A stretch of DNA of 64,000 bases from Pseudomonadota bacterium. Its GTDB lineage: Bacteria > Desulfobacterota > Desulfobulbia > Desulfobulbales > SURF-16. The DNA lies in NCBI GenBank assembly GCA_018897105.1, contig JAHILF010000134.1:1-64000 (forward strand), given 5' to 3'. The translations under genes were made by a program, and so were the position numbers. This document shows, piece after piece, positions 30,303 through 39,718 of this stretch (position 1 is the stretch's first letter; each line of letters begins with the position of its first letter). The notes beneath the pieces are model-generated. The model was not told where the DNA came from, did no database searches, and was given only the letters and a program-made list of their open reading frames with translations.

Positions 30303-33300
30303 ACACCGCCATGATCGACCAACTATGCACCCTTTACGGCATCGAGCAGAGCTACCATGATATCTGGGGCAAACCGCACCGGGTAGCCTTGGCCACGAAA
30401 CGCGCCCTCCTGGCCGCCATGGGCGTGGACACCACCAATGAAGAAACGCTGGCCGCCGCTCTCGCAGCCGAAGAAAGCCGACCGTGGCGCCGGCTCCTGG
30501 CCCCGGTTCTGGTGACCCGGACGCCGGCATCTCCCCTGCGTCTCGTCATTCATATCCCGCAATCCCGCTGCAGCAGCCGCTTTGCCTGGGAGCTTCGGGA
30601 GGAAGAGGGCCGGACGCAGCAGGGAGAATTTGTTGCAAAGTCACTTAACTGTACGGAAAGCAGGGAAATAGACGGGGCGCTCATCGAGCGGCGCGAACTC
30701 GAACTCGAGCTCGCCGTTGCCGTTGCTGATGGCTACCACCATCTCACCCTCCGGGAACTCGACCATGACGACCCGCTCTCCGGGGATCTGCCGGTCATCG
30801 TTGCCCCGCGCTCCTGCTATGTGCCGGCCGGACTCCAAGGGGAGGGCCGGGTCTGGGGACCTGCGCTCCAACTCTATGGGCTGCGTTCGCATCGAAATTG
30901 GGGGATAGGCGATTTTACCGATCTCAGCCGCCTTTTCGAATACTTTGCCGAGCGTGGCGCCGGCGTGGTCGGGGTCAACCCGATCAACGCACTCTTTTCC
31001 CACAATCCTTCCCACAAAAGTCCATACAGTCCGTCCAGCCGTCTCTTTTTCAATCATCTCTACCTTGACATCGAGGCCGTGCCCGATTTCCGGGAAAGCA
31101 GAAAGGCCCAGGAGGCCGTGCAAGACCCGCAATTCCAGGTGGGGCTGGCAAGCCTGCGGGAATCGGAGCTGGTTGATTATGCCGGCGTCTCCAGCGCGAA
31201 GAAGGCCATTCTCGAGATTCTCTACCGGCATTTCCGCGACCATCATCTCAATCCGGGGAGCGACCGCGGCCGGGCCTTTCGAGACTTCCAGGAAAAAGGC
31301 GGGGAGTCCCTCCGGCTCTACGGACTTTTCGCGGCTCTGCAGGAGCGCTTCCATAAGGACGATCCTGCGGTCTGGGGCTGGCCGGTCTGGCCGGAACCGT
31401 TCCGCACTCCCGCTTCGTCCGCCGTGCTGCGCTTTGCTGAAGAGCAACGGGAACGGCTGGAGTTTTTCCACTATCTGCAATGGCATGCCAGTTTGCAGCT
31501 TGGCGCCGTAGGCCGCCGTTCCTATGAGCTGGGCCTCAATGTGGGATTGTACGCTGACCTGCCGGTGAGTGTGGACGGCGCCGGGGCAGAGACCTGGATG
31601 TATCAGGATCTTTATGCCCGGGAGGTGAGAATCGGTGCTCCACCGGACGATTTCAATCTGAAAGGCCAGGATTGGGGATTGCCGCCGCTGATACCGGCGA
31701 GACTGCGGGAGAGGGCCTATGCCCCCTTTATTGCCACCTTGCGCAACAATATGCGGCATGCCGGGGCACTCCGCCTCGATCACGTGATGGGCCTCATGCG
31801 CCTTTTCTGGGTGCCGTCGGGCAGCAGCCCACTCGAAGGAGCCTATGTCCGCTACCCCTTTGCGGACCTGGCGGCCATCCTGGCACTGGAGAGTCAACGT
31901 AACCGTTGCCTGGTGGTGGGAGAAGATCTCGGCACCGTACCGGACGAGGTGCGGGAGACGCTCCTCCCCCAGGAGGTGCTCTCCTACCGGCTCTTTTACT
32001 TTGAGAAAGACGAAAAAGGGGCGTTCAAGGCCCCGCAGGATTACCCGGCCCAGGCCCTGGTGGCAGCCACCACCCACGATCTTCCAACCTTCGCCGGCTA
32101 TTGGCAAGGCCACGATCTGGAACTGCGTACCGAACTCGATCTCTTTCCAACCCCTGCCCTGCGCAATAGCCAAATCATCGGCCGGGCCGAGGACCGGGCA
32201 CGGCTGCTGCTGCTGCTCGAGCGCAACGGGCTCCTGCCGGAGGAAGCGGGTCTCGATCCGGCAGGGTATCCGGAAATGCTGCCCGAGCTCGCCCTGGCCG
32301 TGCATACCTTTCTCGCCCGCACCAGGTCCAAGCTCTTCCTCTTTCAGCTGGAGGATGTCTTCGGGCAGATCGCCCAGGTCAATCTGCCGGGAACCGTTGA
32401 TGAGTACCCGAACTGGCAACGCAAGCTTCCTCTCGAGCTGGAAGAGTGGCCGAAAGAAGAGCGCCTCACCCTCCATACAGAGGCGATCGAGCGGGAACGG
32501 GGGCGAGGCATCACCCCTTTGGGACGGGAGACGACATGGACGCCGGGGGAGGCTGGTTCCCAGATCCCCGTGGCCACCTACCGATTACAATTTAACCACA
32601 ATTTCACTTTCAAAATGGCCACTGAGCTCGTCTCGTACCTGCGAGGCCTCGGGATCAGCCATTGCTACGCTTCCCCCTTCCTCAAGGCGCGGCCCGGCAG
32701 CCTGCACGGCTATGACATCATCGACCATAATGCCCTCAATCCGGAAATTGGCGATATGGATGATTTCAATCGTTTCACGGACGCCTTGCGCGCCGAATCC
32801 ATGGGCCTCATCCTGGACATGGTGCCGAACCACATAGGAATCGGCAGCGACAATAAGCGGTGGATGGATGTTCTTGAGAACGGTGAATCTTCGGATTTCG
32901 CCGATTTTTTCGACATCGACTGGCATCCCATCCAGGAAGCATTGCGGGGCAAGGTGTTGCTCCCCATACTCGAAGACCACTACGGCACCGTGCTGGAAAA
33001 GGGCCTGCTGGTGCTGCAGTTTACTGCCGAGCACGGAGAGTTCTCCCTCGGCTATCACGATCATCGCTTTCCCCTGGACCCGGCCTCCTATGCCTTGATT
33101 CTCGGCCACGATATCGAGCGCCTGGAAGCGCGCTTCCACTCCGAGGAGCCGATCTATCTGGATTTCCGCAGCCTGGTCACCGCCTTCGGCAATATCCCGG
33201 GGCATCGGACGTCATCTCCTGAAAGCCGGCAAGACCGCCGCCGTGACAAAGAGGTGCAGAAGCGGCACCTCGCCCGGCTCTGTCGGGAAAATGTCGAGAT

Positions 33301-35491
33301 CAGCCGTTTCATAGCCGAAAAAATAGTGATCTTTAACGGTACTCCGGGGGATGGGCAAAGTTATCAACTTCTGCATGAGCTGATCGAGCGCCAGGCCTTT
33401 CGTCCCGCCTACTGGCGGGTGGCCTCCGACGAGATCAACTACCGCCGTTTTTTCGACATCAACGATCTGGCCGCCCTGCGCATGGAAAACCGCCGGGTCT
33501 TTGAGAAGACCCACCGGTTTGTGCTCGATCTTATCGCGGCCGAAAAGATCTCCGGACTGCGGATTGACCACCCGGACGGGCTTTATGATCCGGGCCGGTA
33601 TTACCAGTGGCTCAACGAGGCCGCCTGCGGCAGGACCGTGTATACGAAGGGGCCGGGCTATACGACGGCGACGGCCGGAGCCGCGGGGCCGGGCGTTTCG
33701 ACCGGCATCTACGTGGTGGTGGAAAAGATCCTCGCCGGCCATGAACGGCTTCGCCGCAGTTGGCCGGTGCACGGCACCACGGGCTACGAATTCGCCATTC
33801 TGGTGGGCGGCCTTTTCGTGGATAACCGCGCCGAGCAGGCGATGTCCTCGATCTATACGCGTTTTGTCGGCCATCGGATCGACTTCGAAGAACTTCTTTA
33901 TGATTGCAAGAAACTCATCGTCAAGGTGGCCCTGTCCAGCGAGTTCACCGTGCTCGCCAATGAACTCGGGCGGATCTCGCAGGCGAACTGGCACACCCGG
34001 GACTTCACCCTGAACACGATCCGGGAAGCCCTCATGGAGATAGTCGCCTATTTTCCGGTATATCGCACCTATGTCACCGAAGGCGGCGTCGATGAAGAGG
34101 ACCGCCGCTATGTCGAGTGGGCGACCATGCAGGCCGAGAAACGAAGCCGGGCGGCGGATTGCAGTATTTTCGGCTTTATTCGGGACGTGCTCCTGCTGGC
34201 CGGAAAGGGCGAGGCGCAGGATGCCTATCGCCGAAAAATCCTGACCTTTGCCATGAAGTTCCAACAGTACACCGGACCGGTCATGGCCAAAGGGCTTGAA
34301 GATACGAGCTTTTACATTTACAACCGCCTGCTGGCGCTCAACGAGGTGGGAGGCGACCCCCGGCGCTTCGGCGTCTCGGTGGCCGCCTTCCACCAGGCCA
34401 ATCAGGAGCGGGCGGAACAGTGGCCCTGCAGCATGCTCGGCACCTCTACCCACGACAGCAAGCGCAGCGAGGATGTGCGGGTCCGCATCGCCGTCCTCTC
34501 GGAAATCCCCAAGTTATGGCGCCAGCGGGTGCAACGCTGGGGCATGCTGAACCGGACCAGAAAAAGCAGGATCGGCACTGAAAAGGCGCCTTCGAAGAAC
34601 GACGAATACGCCCTCTATCAGATCCTGCTCGGGGCCTGGCCCCTGGAGGACCTTGACGGGGCGCAGTGCGAGAATTTCGCCGAACGTATCCAGCAGTATG
34701 CCATCAAGGCGGTCCGGGAGGCAAAGGTCCACAGCAATTGGATCAATATCAATGAGGAATATGAAAAAGCGATAACAGGCTTTGTCGGCAGCATCCTGGC
34801 AGGAGGCGAAAACAACCGGTTTCTGGCGGATTTTTTACCCTTCCAGAGACAGGTGGCCCGCTTCGGGCTCCTCAACAGCCTGTCCCAGCTCCTGCTCAAG
34901 CTTACCGCGCCGGGGGTGCCGGACATCTACCAGGGAGACGAACTCTGGCGCTTCGATCTCGTTGATCCGGATAACCGGCGGCCCGTTGATTATGCCTCGC
35001 GGCGAGGGCTCCTCGATGAGATGGCGGAGCGCTTCCCCGCCGAAGGAGGCAACCGACACGAAGAAGCGATACGACTCCTGGCGAACCTCGAGGACGGCAG
35101 GGCAAAATTCTTTGTCATCCGACAGACCCTTACCTTTCGCAACCTTCGCCAGGCCCTCTTCCGCGAGGGGCGGTATGTGCCGCTTGTCGCGGCCGGTGAA
35201 CGGGCGGAGCAGGTGGTGGCCTTTGCCCGTGTGGGCGGGGATGAGGCCTGTCTGGTCGTGGTCCCCAGACTGGTGGTGTCGCTTCTTGGTTTTCCCTCTG
35301 AGACCTTGCCGGTGGGAGAGGTATGGGGCGAGACAGTGATCGCGCTGCCCTGGAACATGTCGGCGAAACAATTCCGGAACGTCTTCACCGGGGAACAGAT
35401 CGGCGTTCGGCAAGGCCCGGCAGGGCCGGAGATTCTGGTCCGGAGTCTCCTCGCTAATTTTCCGGTGGCGCTCCTTGCCATGGAAGCGTAA
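30299..35491 (+). CDS. 4-alpha-glucanotransferase-malto-oligosyltrehalose synthase fusion (MalQ-TreY)
   Basis: 1730 residues, about the sum of two enzymes. Residues 1-735 are a GH77 amylomaltase: [34 protein letters not shown] (nucleophile Asp494), [10 protein letters not shown] (Glu542) and [12 protein letters not shown]. From residue about 753 a GH13_26 TreY begins ([72 protein letters not shown]). MalQ disproportionates malto-oligosaccharides; TreY isomerises the reducing-end glucose to a trehalose unit, so the fusion can trim short chains and feed TreZ. It overlaps treZ (ATGA) and is the last gene of the operon. No terminator with a T-run is evident after it. Confidence 0.95.
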   Translation: MNTAMIDQLCTLYGIEQSYHDIWGKPHRVALATKRALLAAMGVDTTNEETLAAALAAEESRPWRRLLAPVLVTRTPASPLRLVIHIPQSRCSSRFAWELREEEGRTQQGEFVAKSLNCTESREIDGALIERRELELELAVAVADGYHHLTLRELDHDDPLSGDLPVIVAPRSCYVPAGLQGEGRVWGPALQLYGLRSHRNWGIGDFTDLSRLFEYFAERGAGVVGVNPINALFSHNPSHKSPYSPSSRLFFNHLYLDIEAVPDFRESRKAQEAVQDPQFQVGLASLRESELVDYAGVSSAKKAILEILYRHFRDHHLNPGSDRGRAFRDFQEKGGESLRLYGLFAALQERFHKDDPAVWGWPVWPEPFRTPASSAVLRFAEEQRERLEFFHYLQWHASLQLGAVGRRSYELGLNVGLYADLPVSVDGAGAETWMYQDLYAREVRIGAPPDDFNLKGQDWGLPPLIPARLRERAYAPFIATLRNNMRHAGALRLDHVMGLMRLFWVPSGSSPLEGAYVRYPFADLAAILALESQRNRCLVVGEDLGTVPDEVRETLLPQEVLSYRLFYFEKDEKGAFKAPQDYPAQALVAATTHDLPTFAGYWQGHDLELRTELDLFPTPALRNSQIIGRAEDRARLLLLLERNGLLPEEAGLDPAGYPEMLPELALAVHTFLARTRSKLFLFQLEDVFGQIAQVNLPGTVDEYPNWQRKLPLELEEWPKEERLTLHTEAIERERGRGITPLGRETTWTPGEAGSQIPVATYRLQFNHNFTFKMATELVSYLRGLGISHCYASPFLKARPGSLHGYDIIDHNALNPEIGDMDDFNRFTDALRAESMGLILDMVPNHIGIGSDNKRWMDVLENGESSDFADFFDIDWHPIQEALRGKVLLPILEDHYGTVLEKGLLVLQFTAEHGEFSLGYHDHRFPLDPASYALILGHDIERLEARFHSEEPIYLDFRSLVTAFGNIPGHRTSSPESRQDRRRDKEVQKRHLARLCRENVEISRFIAEKIVIFNGTPGDGQSYQLLHELIERQAFRPAYWRVASDEINYRRFFDINDLAALRMENRRVFEKTHRFVLDLIAAEKISGLRIDHPDGLYDPGRYYQWLNEAACGRTVYTKGPGYTTATAGAAGPGVSTGIYVVVEKILAGHERLRRSWPVHGTTGYEFAILVGGLFVDNRAEQAMSSIYTRFVGHRIDFEELLYDCKKLIVKVALSSEFTVLANELGRISQANWHTRDFTLNTIREALMEIVAYFPVYRTYVTEGGVDEEDRRYVEWATMQAEKRSRAADCSIFGFIRDVLLLAGKGEAQDAYRRKILTFAMKFQQYTGPVMAKGLEDTSFYIYNRLLALNEVGGDPRRFGVSVAAFHQANQERAEQWPCSMLGTSTHDSKRSEDVRVRIAVLSEIPKLWRQRVQRWGMLNRTRKSRIGTEKAPSKNDEYALYQILLGAWPLEDLDGAQCENFAERIQQYAIKAVREAKVHSNWININEEYEKAITGFVGSILAGGENNRFLADFLPFQRQVARFGLLNSLSQLLLKLTAPGVPDIYQGDELWRFDLVDPDNRRPVDYASRRGLLDEMAERFPAEGGNRHEEAIRLLANLEDGRAKFFVIRQTLTFRNLRQALFREGRYVPLVAAGERAEQVVAFARVGGDEACLVVVPRLVVSLLGFPSETLPVGEVWGETVIALPWNMSAKQFRNVFTGEQIGVRQGPAGPEILVRSLLANFPVALLAMEA

Positions 35492-36010
35492 GGCGAAGGC
35501 AAACCGCGGCAGGAGGTCAGGACAAGCTAGCAGGCATGACGAGGCCAACGGCAGCAGGGCAAAAATGGCCGCAATCGTCGTCATGGTAATCGGGGCATGA
35601 GGTTGACCACCCGCATGCTCCTTGCTAAACTGTGTTTCTGCCCTCTGTTACGGCTGATCTTTTCAGCTGGCGAGTAGCTTGCCGGTAAATTTGTTTTTCA
35701 TTTATTAATTCCCTTGTATAAAACTCTCCTCCTCTGATAAAGTTTATTTATCATCCTCAAATGCCCGCTCTTGGCGTCCCGGAAACGGGGCGTATTATTT
35801 CGTTTAGAAGAGATGGAACATGACGGGGCACTGAGTTGTCACATCACTAAACCAATGACGAAGCAGTTGCTGGTGATCCTGGAGAAAGCAGGTTCTTCTT
35901 CAAACTGCGGCAGCAGGGTAACAGCAGTGGTCATGGGTGTGGACAACCGGGATGGTTCGTTATTTGTTTTATAAATGATGTGCTGCTGTTCCATTTAAGG
36001 AGGTAGCGAA
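35492..36010. other. Intergenic region after the trehalose operon
   Basis: No supported gene. A 67-codon plus-strand frame (35771-35974) lacks a ribosome binding site and recognisable motif. AT-rich DNA around 35690-35750 could hold the promoter for the small gene at 36011. A strong AAGGAGGT site (about 35998-36004) ends the region. Confidence 0.5.
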
Positions 36011-36196
36011 ATGAAAGAGTGTCCTTATTACGGCGGAACCTGCGAAGGCACAAGTTGCCATTTGTGGCAGGATGAAAAATGCGCATTTAATAACGTTCTT
36101 TACAATATCCAGGCTGGTGAAGAGGACTACCCGGAAAACCTGATAGGGCATGTTGCTCCTCCTTTTGATGAGGATTTTGATCAGGCAGAGTATTGA
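36011..36196 (+). CDS. Small four-cysteine protein of unknown function
   Basis: 61 residues, starting MKECPYYGGTCEGTSCHLWQ. Four cysteines (4, 11, 16, 24) lie in the first 24 residues and the acidic C-terminus (PPFDEDFDQAEY) looks unstructured. The Cys pattern could bind a metal or Fe-S centre, or form disulphides; there is no signal peptide, so a cytosolic metal site is the more likely. An excellent ribosome binding site (AAGGAGGTAGCGAA) and codon-like composition support it as a real gene. I do not recognise the family. It is convergent with the eCIS locus. Confidence 0.65.
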   Translation: MKECPYYGGTCEGTSCHLWQDEKCAFNNVLYNIQAGEEDYPENLIGHVAPPFDEDFDQAEY

Positions 36197-36552
36197 GTTT
36201 TTCCGGTACTGTGAGGTTCTTGCTCTTCCGGCAAGTGGTTCCCCATCGGAGTCATTGCTGCAGAGGGGCTTGAGCCTTGCCCCGCTGATTTTCTTGAGAA
36301 TTTGCTTCAGGAGTATGGCTTTTAGTCAGTTCGCACTCAAAAGATCCTGCCCGTTCAAACGTACGCCTTCTCTGCTCGTTGCCAATACCACATAGCATGC
36401 TGCTGAACCAGAGCATGGCCTCGCGGTTTTTCAAAATTTACCTCTCGTGCAACAACTTCCCACAAAAAATAATCTGATTACCAGCCATTCGAGGACAAGA
36501 CAAAATATACCGAGGTCATGTTGTCTGAAACTGTCAACCGGCATCGGCAGGC
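36197..36552. other. Convergent intergenic region
   Basis: Between the small Cys-rich gene and the end of the eCIS locus. I see only a weak GGGGC..GCCCC hairpin around 36264-36283 without a T-run, and no coding frame worth reporting. Confidence 0.5.
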
Positions 36553-37494
36553 CTAAGATGTATTCACCAGACTTCCCAATGTCATCTGCTGCAGCTGCTG
36601 ATCATCCAAGGCCACCTGCAGGGGCATCAGTTCCTCCTGCAGCTCTGTTACCATATCCGCGGTAATGGTAAAGGTGCCGGGCATGGCGGCCAGGGTTTGC
36701 GGGTTTTCCGTGAGCAGTTGACTGATGCTGAGATGGGACAGGGCGGCAAAGGTGGTGAGGCCCACCGTAAGCCCCATGACCATCCTGGCCTTGGCGCGGA
36801 ATTCCAGCAGTTTCACGCCGGGAACGATGTCCGGCACCGCCTGCGGATCTATGGTGAGAAAATCGCCCAGGGTGTTCACCCCGGCCGAGGCCAGGGCCTG
36901 GCCATAGAACTCGCCCACCCCGTCGATGCTGCGTACCGGCAGACCGGCGCCAAGGCCCGGGATTTTCTCCCTGGCGGCATGGTGGGAGAAATCCAGGCGC
37001 AGGGTGCGGCGCAATGTCAGTCCGTCGCTGATGTCGATGCGGGGATGGATGACATGGTTGATCATCAATCCGCTGTTGGCCTCCGCCGTGGCGTTGCCGC
37101 CAAAAAGACCGAATTCCCGCACCGGCTGCAAGCCGTTGGCCGGGAAATCAGCGAGGGTGAGTTCGATGCTGATCTGCAGGCGGCCGGTTGGCGTGGCGGA
37201 GGGTTGACCCGCGCTGTCCAGGAAAATGATATCCTCTGCAGCGATGGGGCGGCGCAGAATTTCCGTAGAGAGCCTGGTGGTGGCCGGCTGGGGGTGCGGA
37301 ACCGCCCCATCCCACTCTTTGCGACCTTCGCCAACGGCCAGATAGAGGATGCCGCCGAGATCCGGCTGGCCTTTCATCAGCGCGGCCAGCAACCGGTTGC
37401 AGCCCTCGACGATGAGATTGGCGCGCCAGCCCCGGTCCAGCCGCACTCTCTCCTGACCGTCAATGAGCCGGTCGTTATAGTAGCCTTTCAGCAT
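36553..37494 (-). CDS. eCIS-associated fibre-like protein with C-terminal helix-hairpin-helix-like region
   Basis: 313 residues from MLKGYYNDR. The N-terminal half (1-185) is paralogous to the protein at 41260-41787: both share D/GW-N/S-IVE-CR-LLA-MK-P at the start and a REFGLFG motif followed by a short strand with MIN and I-H. REFGLFG recalls the EIGLFD strand of phage tail-collar fibre proteins, so a fibre or baseplate-appendage role is inferred. The C-terminal half has a helical segment resembling helix-hairpin-helix/DUF4332 folds (GVGEFYGQALASAGVNTLGD). An open frame extends 42 codons further upstream, but that part is the ~170-bp repeat, so I place the start at 37494. It is the last gene of the eCIS locus on the minus strand. 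Confidence 0.6.
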   Translation of the reverse strand: MLKGYYNDRLIDGQERVRLDRGWRANLIVEGCNRLLAALMKGQPDLGGILYLAVGEGRKEWDGAVPHPQPATTRLSTEILRRPIAAEDIIFLDSAGQPSATPTGRLQISIELTLADFPANGLQPVREFGLFGGNATAEANSGLMINHVIHPRIDISDGLTLRRTLRLDFSHHAAREKIPGLGAGLPVRSIDGVGEFYGQALASAGVNTLGDFLTIDPQAVPDIVPGVKLLEFRAKARMVMGLTVGLTTFAALSHLSISQLLTENPQTLAAMPGTFTITADMVTELQEELMPLQVALDDQQLQQMTLGSLVNTS

Positions 37495-37537
37495 CTGTGC
37501 CTTTATCTGAACAGTCTGGGCTGATGAGGAATCCCGA

Positions 37538-37708
37538 CCGGCCTCCGAGTGGAGCGCCGGCGCTTCCCGCCTTCGGAAGATCCGGGGAAAAGGCAATGTT
37601 TTGCCCATAACCCCCATCACTCCCTAACCGTGTTGGTACGGCAGTCCGCCTTTTCCCGTTGAGACCGGCTTGGCGCCGGTCCGGCGGCGCCCCACGCGGA
37701 GAACGGTC
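37538..37708. repeat. ~170-bp structured repeat, copy A
   Basis: First of three near-identical units (see 37901 and 38139). Landmarks are CCGAGTGGAGCGCCGGCGCT, CCCATCACTCCCTAACCG, TTGGTACGGCAGTCCGCC and GGCGGCGCCCCACGCGGAGA. Contains a hairpin GACCGGC..GCCGGTC near its right end. This copy runs to within 45 bases of the start of the 36553-37494 gene. Confidence 0.88.
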
Positions 37709-37770
37709 GAAATTTCCCCCTCTCAGTTACAGCCCGTTTTTTTTGATGAACCGGTGCAAAAACATTGTTC

Positions 37771-37848
37771 ACCACAGAGCACAGGGAGATCACAGAGAAA
37801 TATTTGTATTACAGACAGTCTCTCTGTGGGCTCTGTGCTCTCTGTGGT
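37771..37848. repeat. ACCACAGAG-type inverted repeat
   Basis: ACCACAGAGCACAGGGAGAT at 37771 and the reverse-complement-like run TCTGTGCTCTCTGTGGT ending at 37848 form an imperfect hairpin between repeat copies A and B. Repeats with ACCACAGAG..CACAGAG ends are scattered in many environmental bacterial genomes. Confidence 0.6.
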
Positions 37849-37900
37849 AAATTTTCAGTATTTACGAATCTATCTCTTTATTGCATTGTTATTTCCTCTA

Positions 37901-38071
37901 ACCGGCCTCCGAGTGGAGCGCCAGCGCTTCCCGCCTTCGGGAGATCCGGGGAAAAGGCAATGTTTTACCCATAACCCCCATCACTCCCTAACCGTGTTGG
38001 TACGGCAGTCCGCCTTTTCCCGTTGAGACCGACTTGGCGCCGGTCCGGCGGCGCCCCACGCGGAGAACGGT
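37901..38071. repeat. ~170-bp structured repeat, copy B
   Basis: Nearly identical to copy A over its whole length, with a few substitutions (for example GCGCCAGCGC for GCGCCGGCGC). The AT-rich sequence to its right differs from that following copy A apart from a shared CTCAGTTACA remnant. Confidence 0.88.
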
Positions 38072-38138
38072 TAAAGGAAATTTCAATCCTCAGTTACAAC
38101 CCTCATTTTCACTTTTCTACTGTCATGCTTGCTCTCAT

Positions 38139-38308
38139 CGGCCTTCGGGTGGAGCGCCGGCGCTTCCCGCCTTCGGGAGATCCGGGGCAAAGGCGATGTT
38201 CCGCCCATAAACCCCATCACTCCCTAACCGTTGTTGGTACGGCAGTCCGCCTTTTCCCGCATGTATCCAACTCGCAGTTGGAACGGCGGCGCCCCACGCG
38301 AAGACCGA
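38139..38308. repeat. ~170-bp structured repeat, copy C with exchanged hairpin
   Basis: More diverged than A and B. Where A and B have the hairpin GACCGGC..GCCGGTC, this copy has a different hairpin, CCAACTCGCAGTTGG, in the same place, so the stem is kept while its sequence is replaced. It abuts the stop codon of the nucleotidyltransferase gene. Confidence 0.85.
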
Positions 38309-39031
38309 TCAGTTTGCCTCCGGTGATGTTTCCCCTATTATGTTTTTTATACGCGACAGGGCACTCACCGCCAGCTGTCTGGGCGGCTGGTCACCCTTGC
38401 ATGCTTTCCAGGTCCTGCCGGGGGAGCCGTTCACTGCCTTATTGATGTTTACAAGTTCGGCAATAATAAATTTCCTCAGTTCCGGACTGGCCTGCTCCAA
38501 GACTTCCTTTTCAATCTTGTCACGACCGCCAATAACTAAAATGAGGTCGTCGATGTCATAGCTCTGTAAATAGTTCCCTTTTCCCCGGCGCAGGAAGGCG
38601 CATAATTTCAGACCAAGGAAACAATGTCCGGGAACCACATTAATAATCAGTCCTTTGCCGATATTTACCCTGATTGCGCTTTGCTCAGCTTCCGCGCACC
38701 AGCGATTATCAAAACCGATGACATCCGGATCTGTCGGCAGAATATCAATCCGCACATGGTCGATCACCCACTGGCATACGGCTGCATTGACGGTTTTTTT
38801 GAAACCCAGATCGCGCAAGGCGTCCTCGAATTCATAAAGCTCTTCTCTTGTTTCAGGCTCGAAGATGATATCCACGTCTTTGGTAAAACGGGTAATCGGT
38901 ACATTGGGCTCTGTCATTAAAAATGGCATGACAACCCCGCCAAGAAAGACAACTTCATCCTTAAGCGGTCCCAGCTTTTCCGCGACAAGTTGCAGCATCC
39001 TGGTGTTGGTGCTTTCAGCAATGTGTTTCAT
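38309..39031 (-). CDS. AbiEii-like nucleotidyltransferase
   Basis: 240 residues. The nucleotidyltransferase core is visible as FLGGVVMPFL followed by TRFTKDVDIIF, the DxD metal-binding pair of the polymerase-beta superfamily, with VRIDILPTDPDVIGF downstream as the probable third strand. This layout matches AbiEii/AbiGii-type proteins, some of which are toxins of type IV abortive-infection systems that modify tRNA. No AbiEi-type antitoxin gene lies beside it. It has a good ribosome binding site (GAAAGGAA) and sits between an eCIS gene and three copies of a 170-bp repeat, so it is probably an insertion rather than an eCIS part. Activity cannot be read from the sequence. Confidence 0.75.
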   Translation of the reverse strand: MKHIAESTNTRMLQLVAEKLGPLKDEVVFLGGVVMPFLMTEPNVPITRFTKDVDIIFEPETREELYEFEDALRDLGFKKTVNAAVCQWVIDHVRIDILPTDPDVIGFDNRWCAEAEQSAIRVNIGKGLIINVVPGHCFLGLKLCAFLRRGKGNYLQSYDIDDLILVIGGRDKIEKEVLEQASPELRKFIIAELVNINKAVNGSPGRTWKACKGDQPPRQLAVSALSRIKNIIGETSPEAN

Positions 39032-39069
39032 TTCCTTTCTGTTTCAGGAGATCTCTGTTTGTTTCATCC

Positions 39070-39669
39070 TCATATGAATTCAATACGATAACTGGCGGCC
39101 GGCAGGTTCGGGTTGGCGCTTAACAGCTGCACCGTGGCTACACGTTTGACTGTTTCGGAAACCAGCCTGAAAATCGCCTTGCCATCCTGTAATGTGATTG
39201 AATTTATATCATTGGCACCCTCTGCGTCACGCAAGATGCCGTGGTTTGTTCGCAGGTAGATTTGATCGTCACCCTTCTTGCCGCTTTGCGGCTTGTAGCG
39301 GTCGTCGATCTTCTGGATGGTGATTGTGGCAAACGATTTCCCATCTGCCGTGATCTCCGGGATGCCGTCAACCGGATGCACATCCTTGGCATCGGTTGTG
39401 ATGTATAAGGAAAAGGTTTCGGGGTCACGGATAGCCAGCTGCGGTTTGGTCAGCGGTCCCTTGACCACCAGCTTCTCCGGGAAAGCCTCCAGGTATTCCG
39501 CGGCCTTTGCCCTGTCCGTCACCTGGATAGCATCATATGTACTGATGTCCCCCGGCTTCAGCAGACCATTTACCACCTCCTGCAGAGCAGCATCTTTTAG
39601 CAGATCTTCTGCACCATCAGCGGTAAAACCAACTATTTTTCGTTCCTTTCTTTGGAAAACTACCCACAT
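39070..39669 (-). CDS. Hypothetical eCIS-associated protein
   Basis: 199 residues, not recognised. Predicted mostly beta, with a C-terminal region (about 105-199: ITADGKSFATITIQKID..) of the kind seen in Ig-like strands, ending YRIEFI. The start at 39669 (MWVVFQRKE) is chosen because GGAGGTACTT lies directly upstream; an in-frame ATG nine codons earlier has no such site. It follows the DUF6519 protein by 49 bases on the same strand, so it is probably in the same transcript, perhaps as a fibre tip or a companion of that protein. Confidence 0.6.
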   Translation of the reverse strand: MWVVFQRKERKIVGFTADGAEDLLKDAALQEVVNGLLKPGDISTYDAIQVTDRAKAAEYLEAFPEKLVVKGPLTKPQLAIRDPETFSLYITTDAKDVHPVDGIPEITADGKSFATITIQKIDDRYKPQSGKKGDDQIYLRTNHGILRDAEGANDINSITLQDGKAIFRLVSETVKRVATVQLLSANPNLPAASYRIEFI

Positions 39670-39718
39670 AAGTACCTCCGGATTATTTTTCGTCAAGGCC
39701 TGGATCGCTCACTTCATC

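Noticed and set aside
35771-35974. 67-codon plus-strand frame before the Cys-rich gene
   Set aside because: No ribosome binding site and no recognisable protein features.
36697-37524. Plus-strand 275-codon frame
   Set aside because: Antisense to the fibre-like gene 36553-37494, which has a paralogue in the same locus; the plus frame has no ribosome binding site or motif.
37538-38308. CRISPR array or diversity-generating retroelement
   Set aside because: Units are ~170 bp with irregular spacing, no cas or reverse transcriptase genes, and no adenine-biased template/variable pairing.
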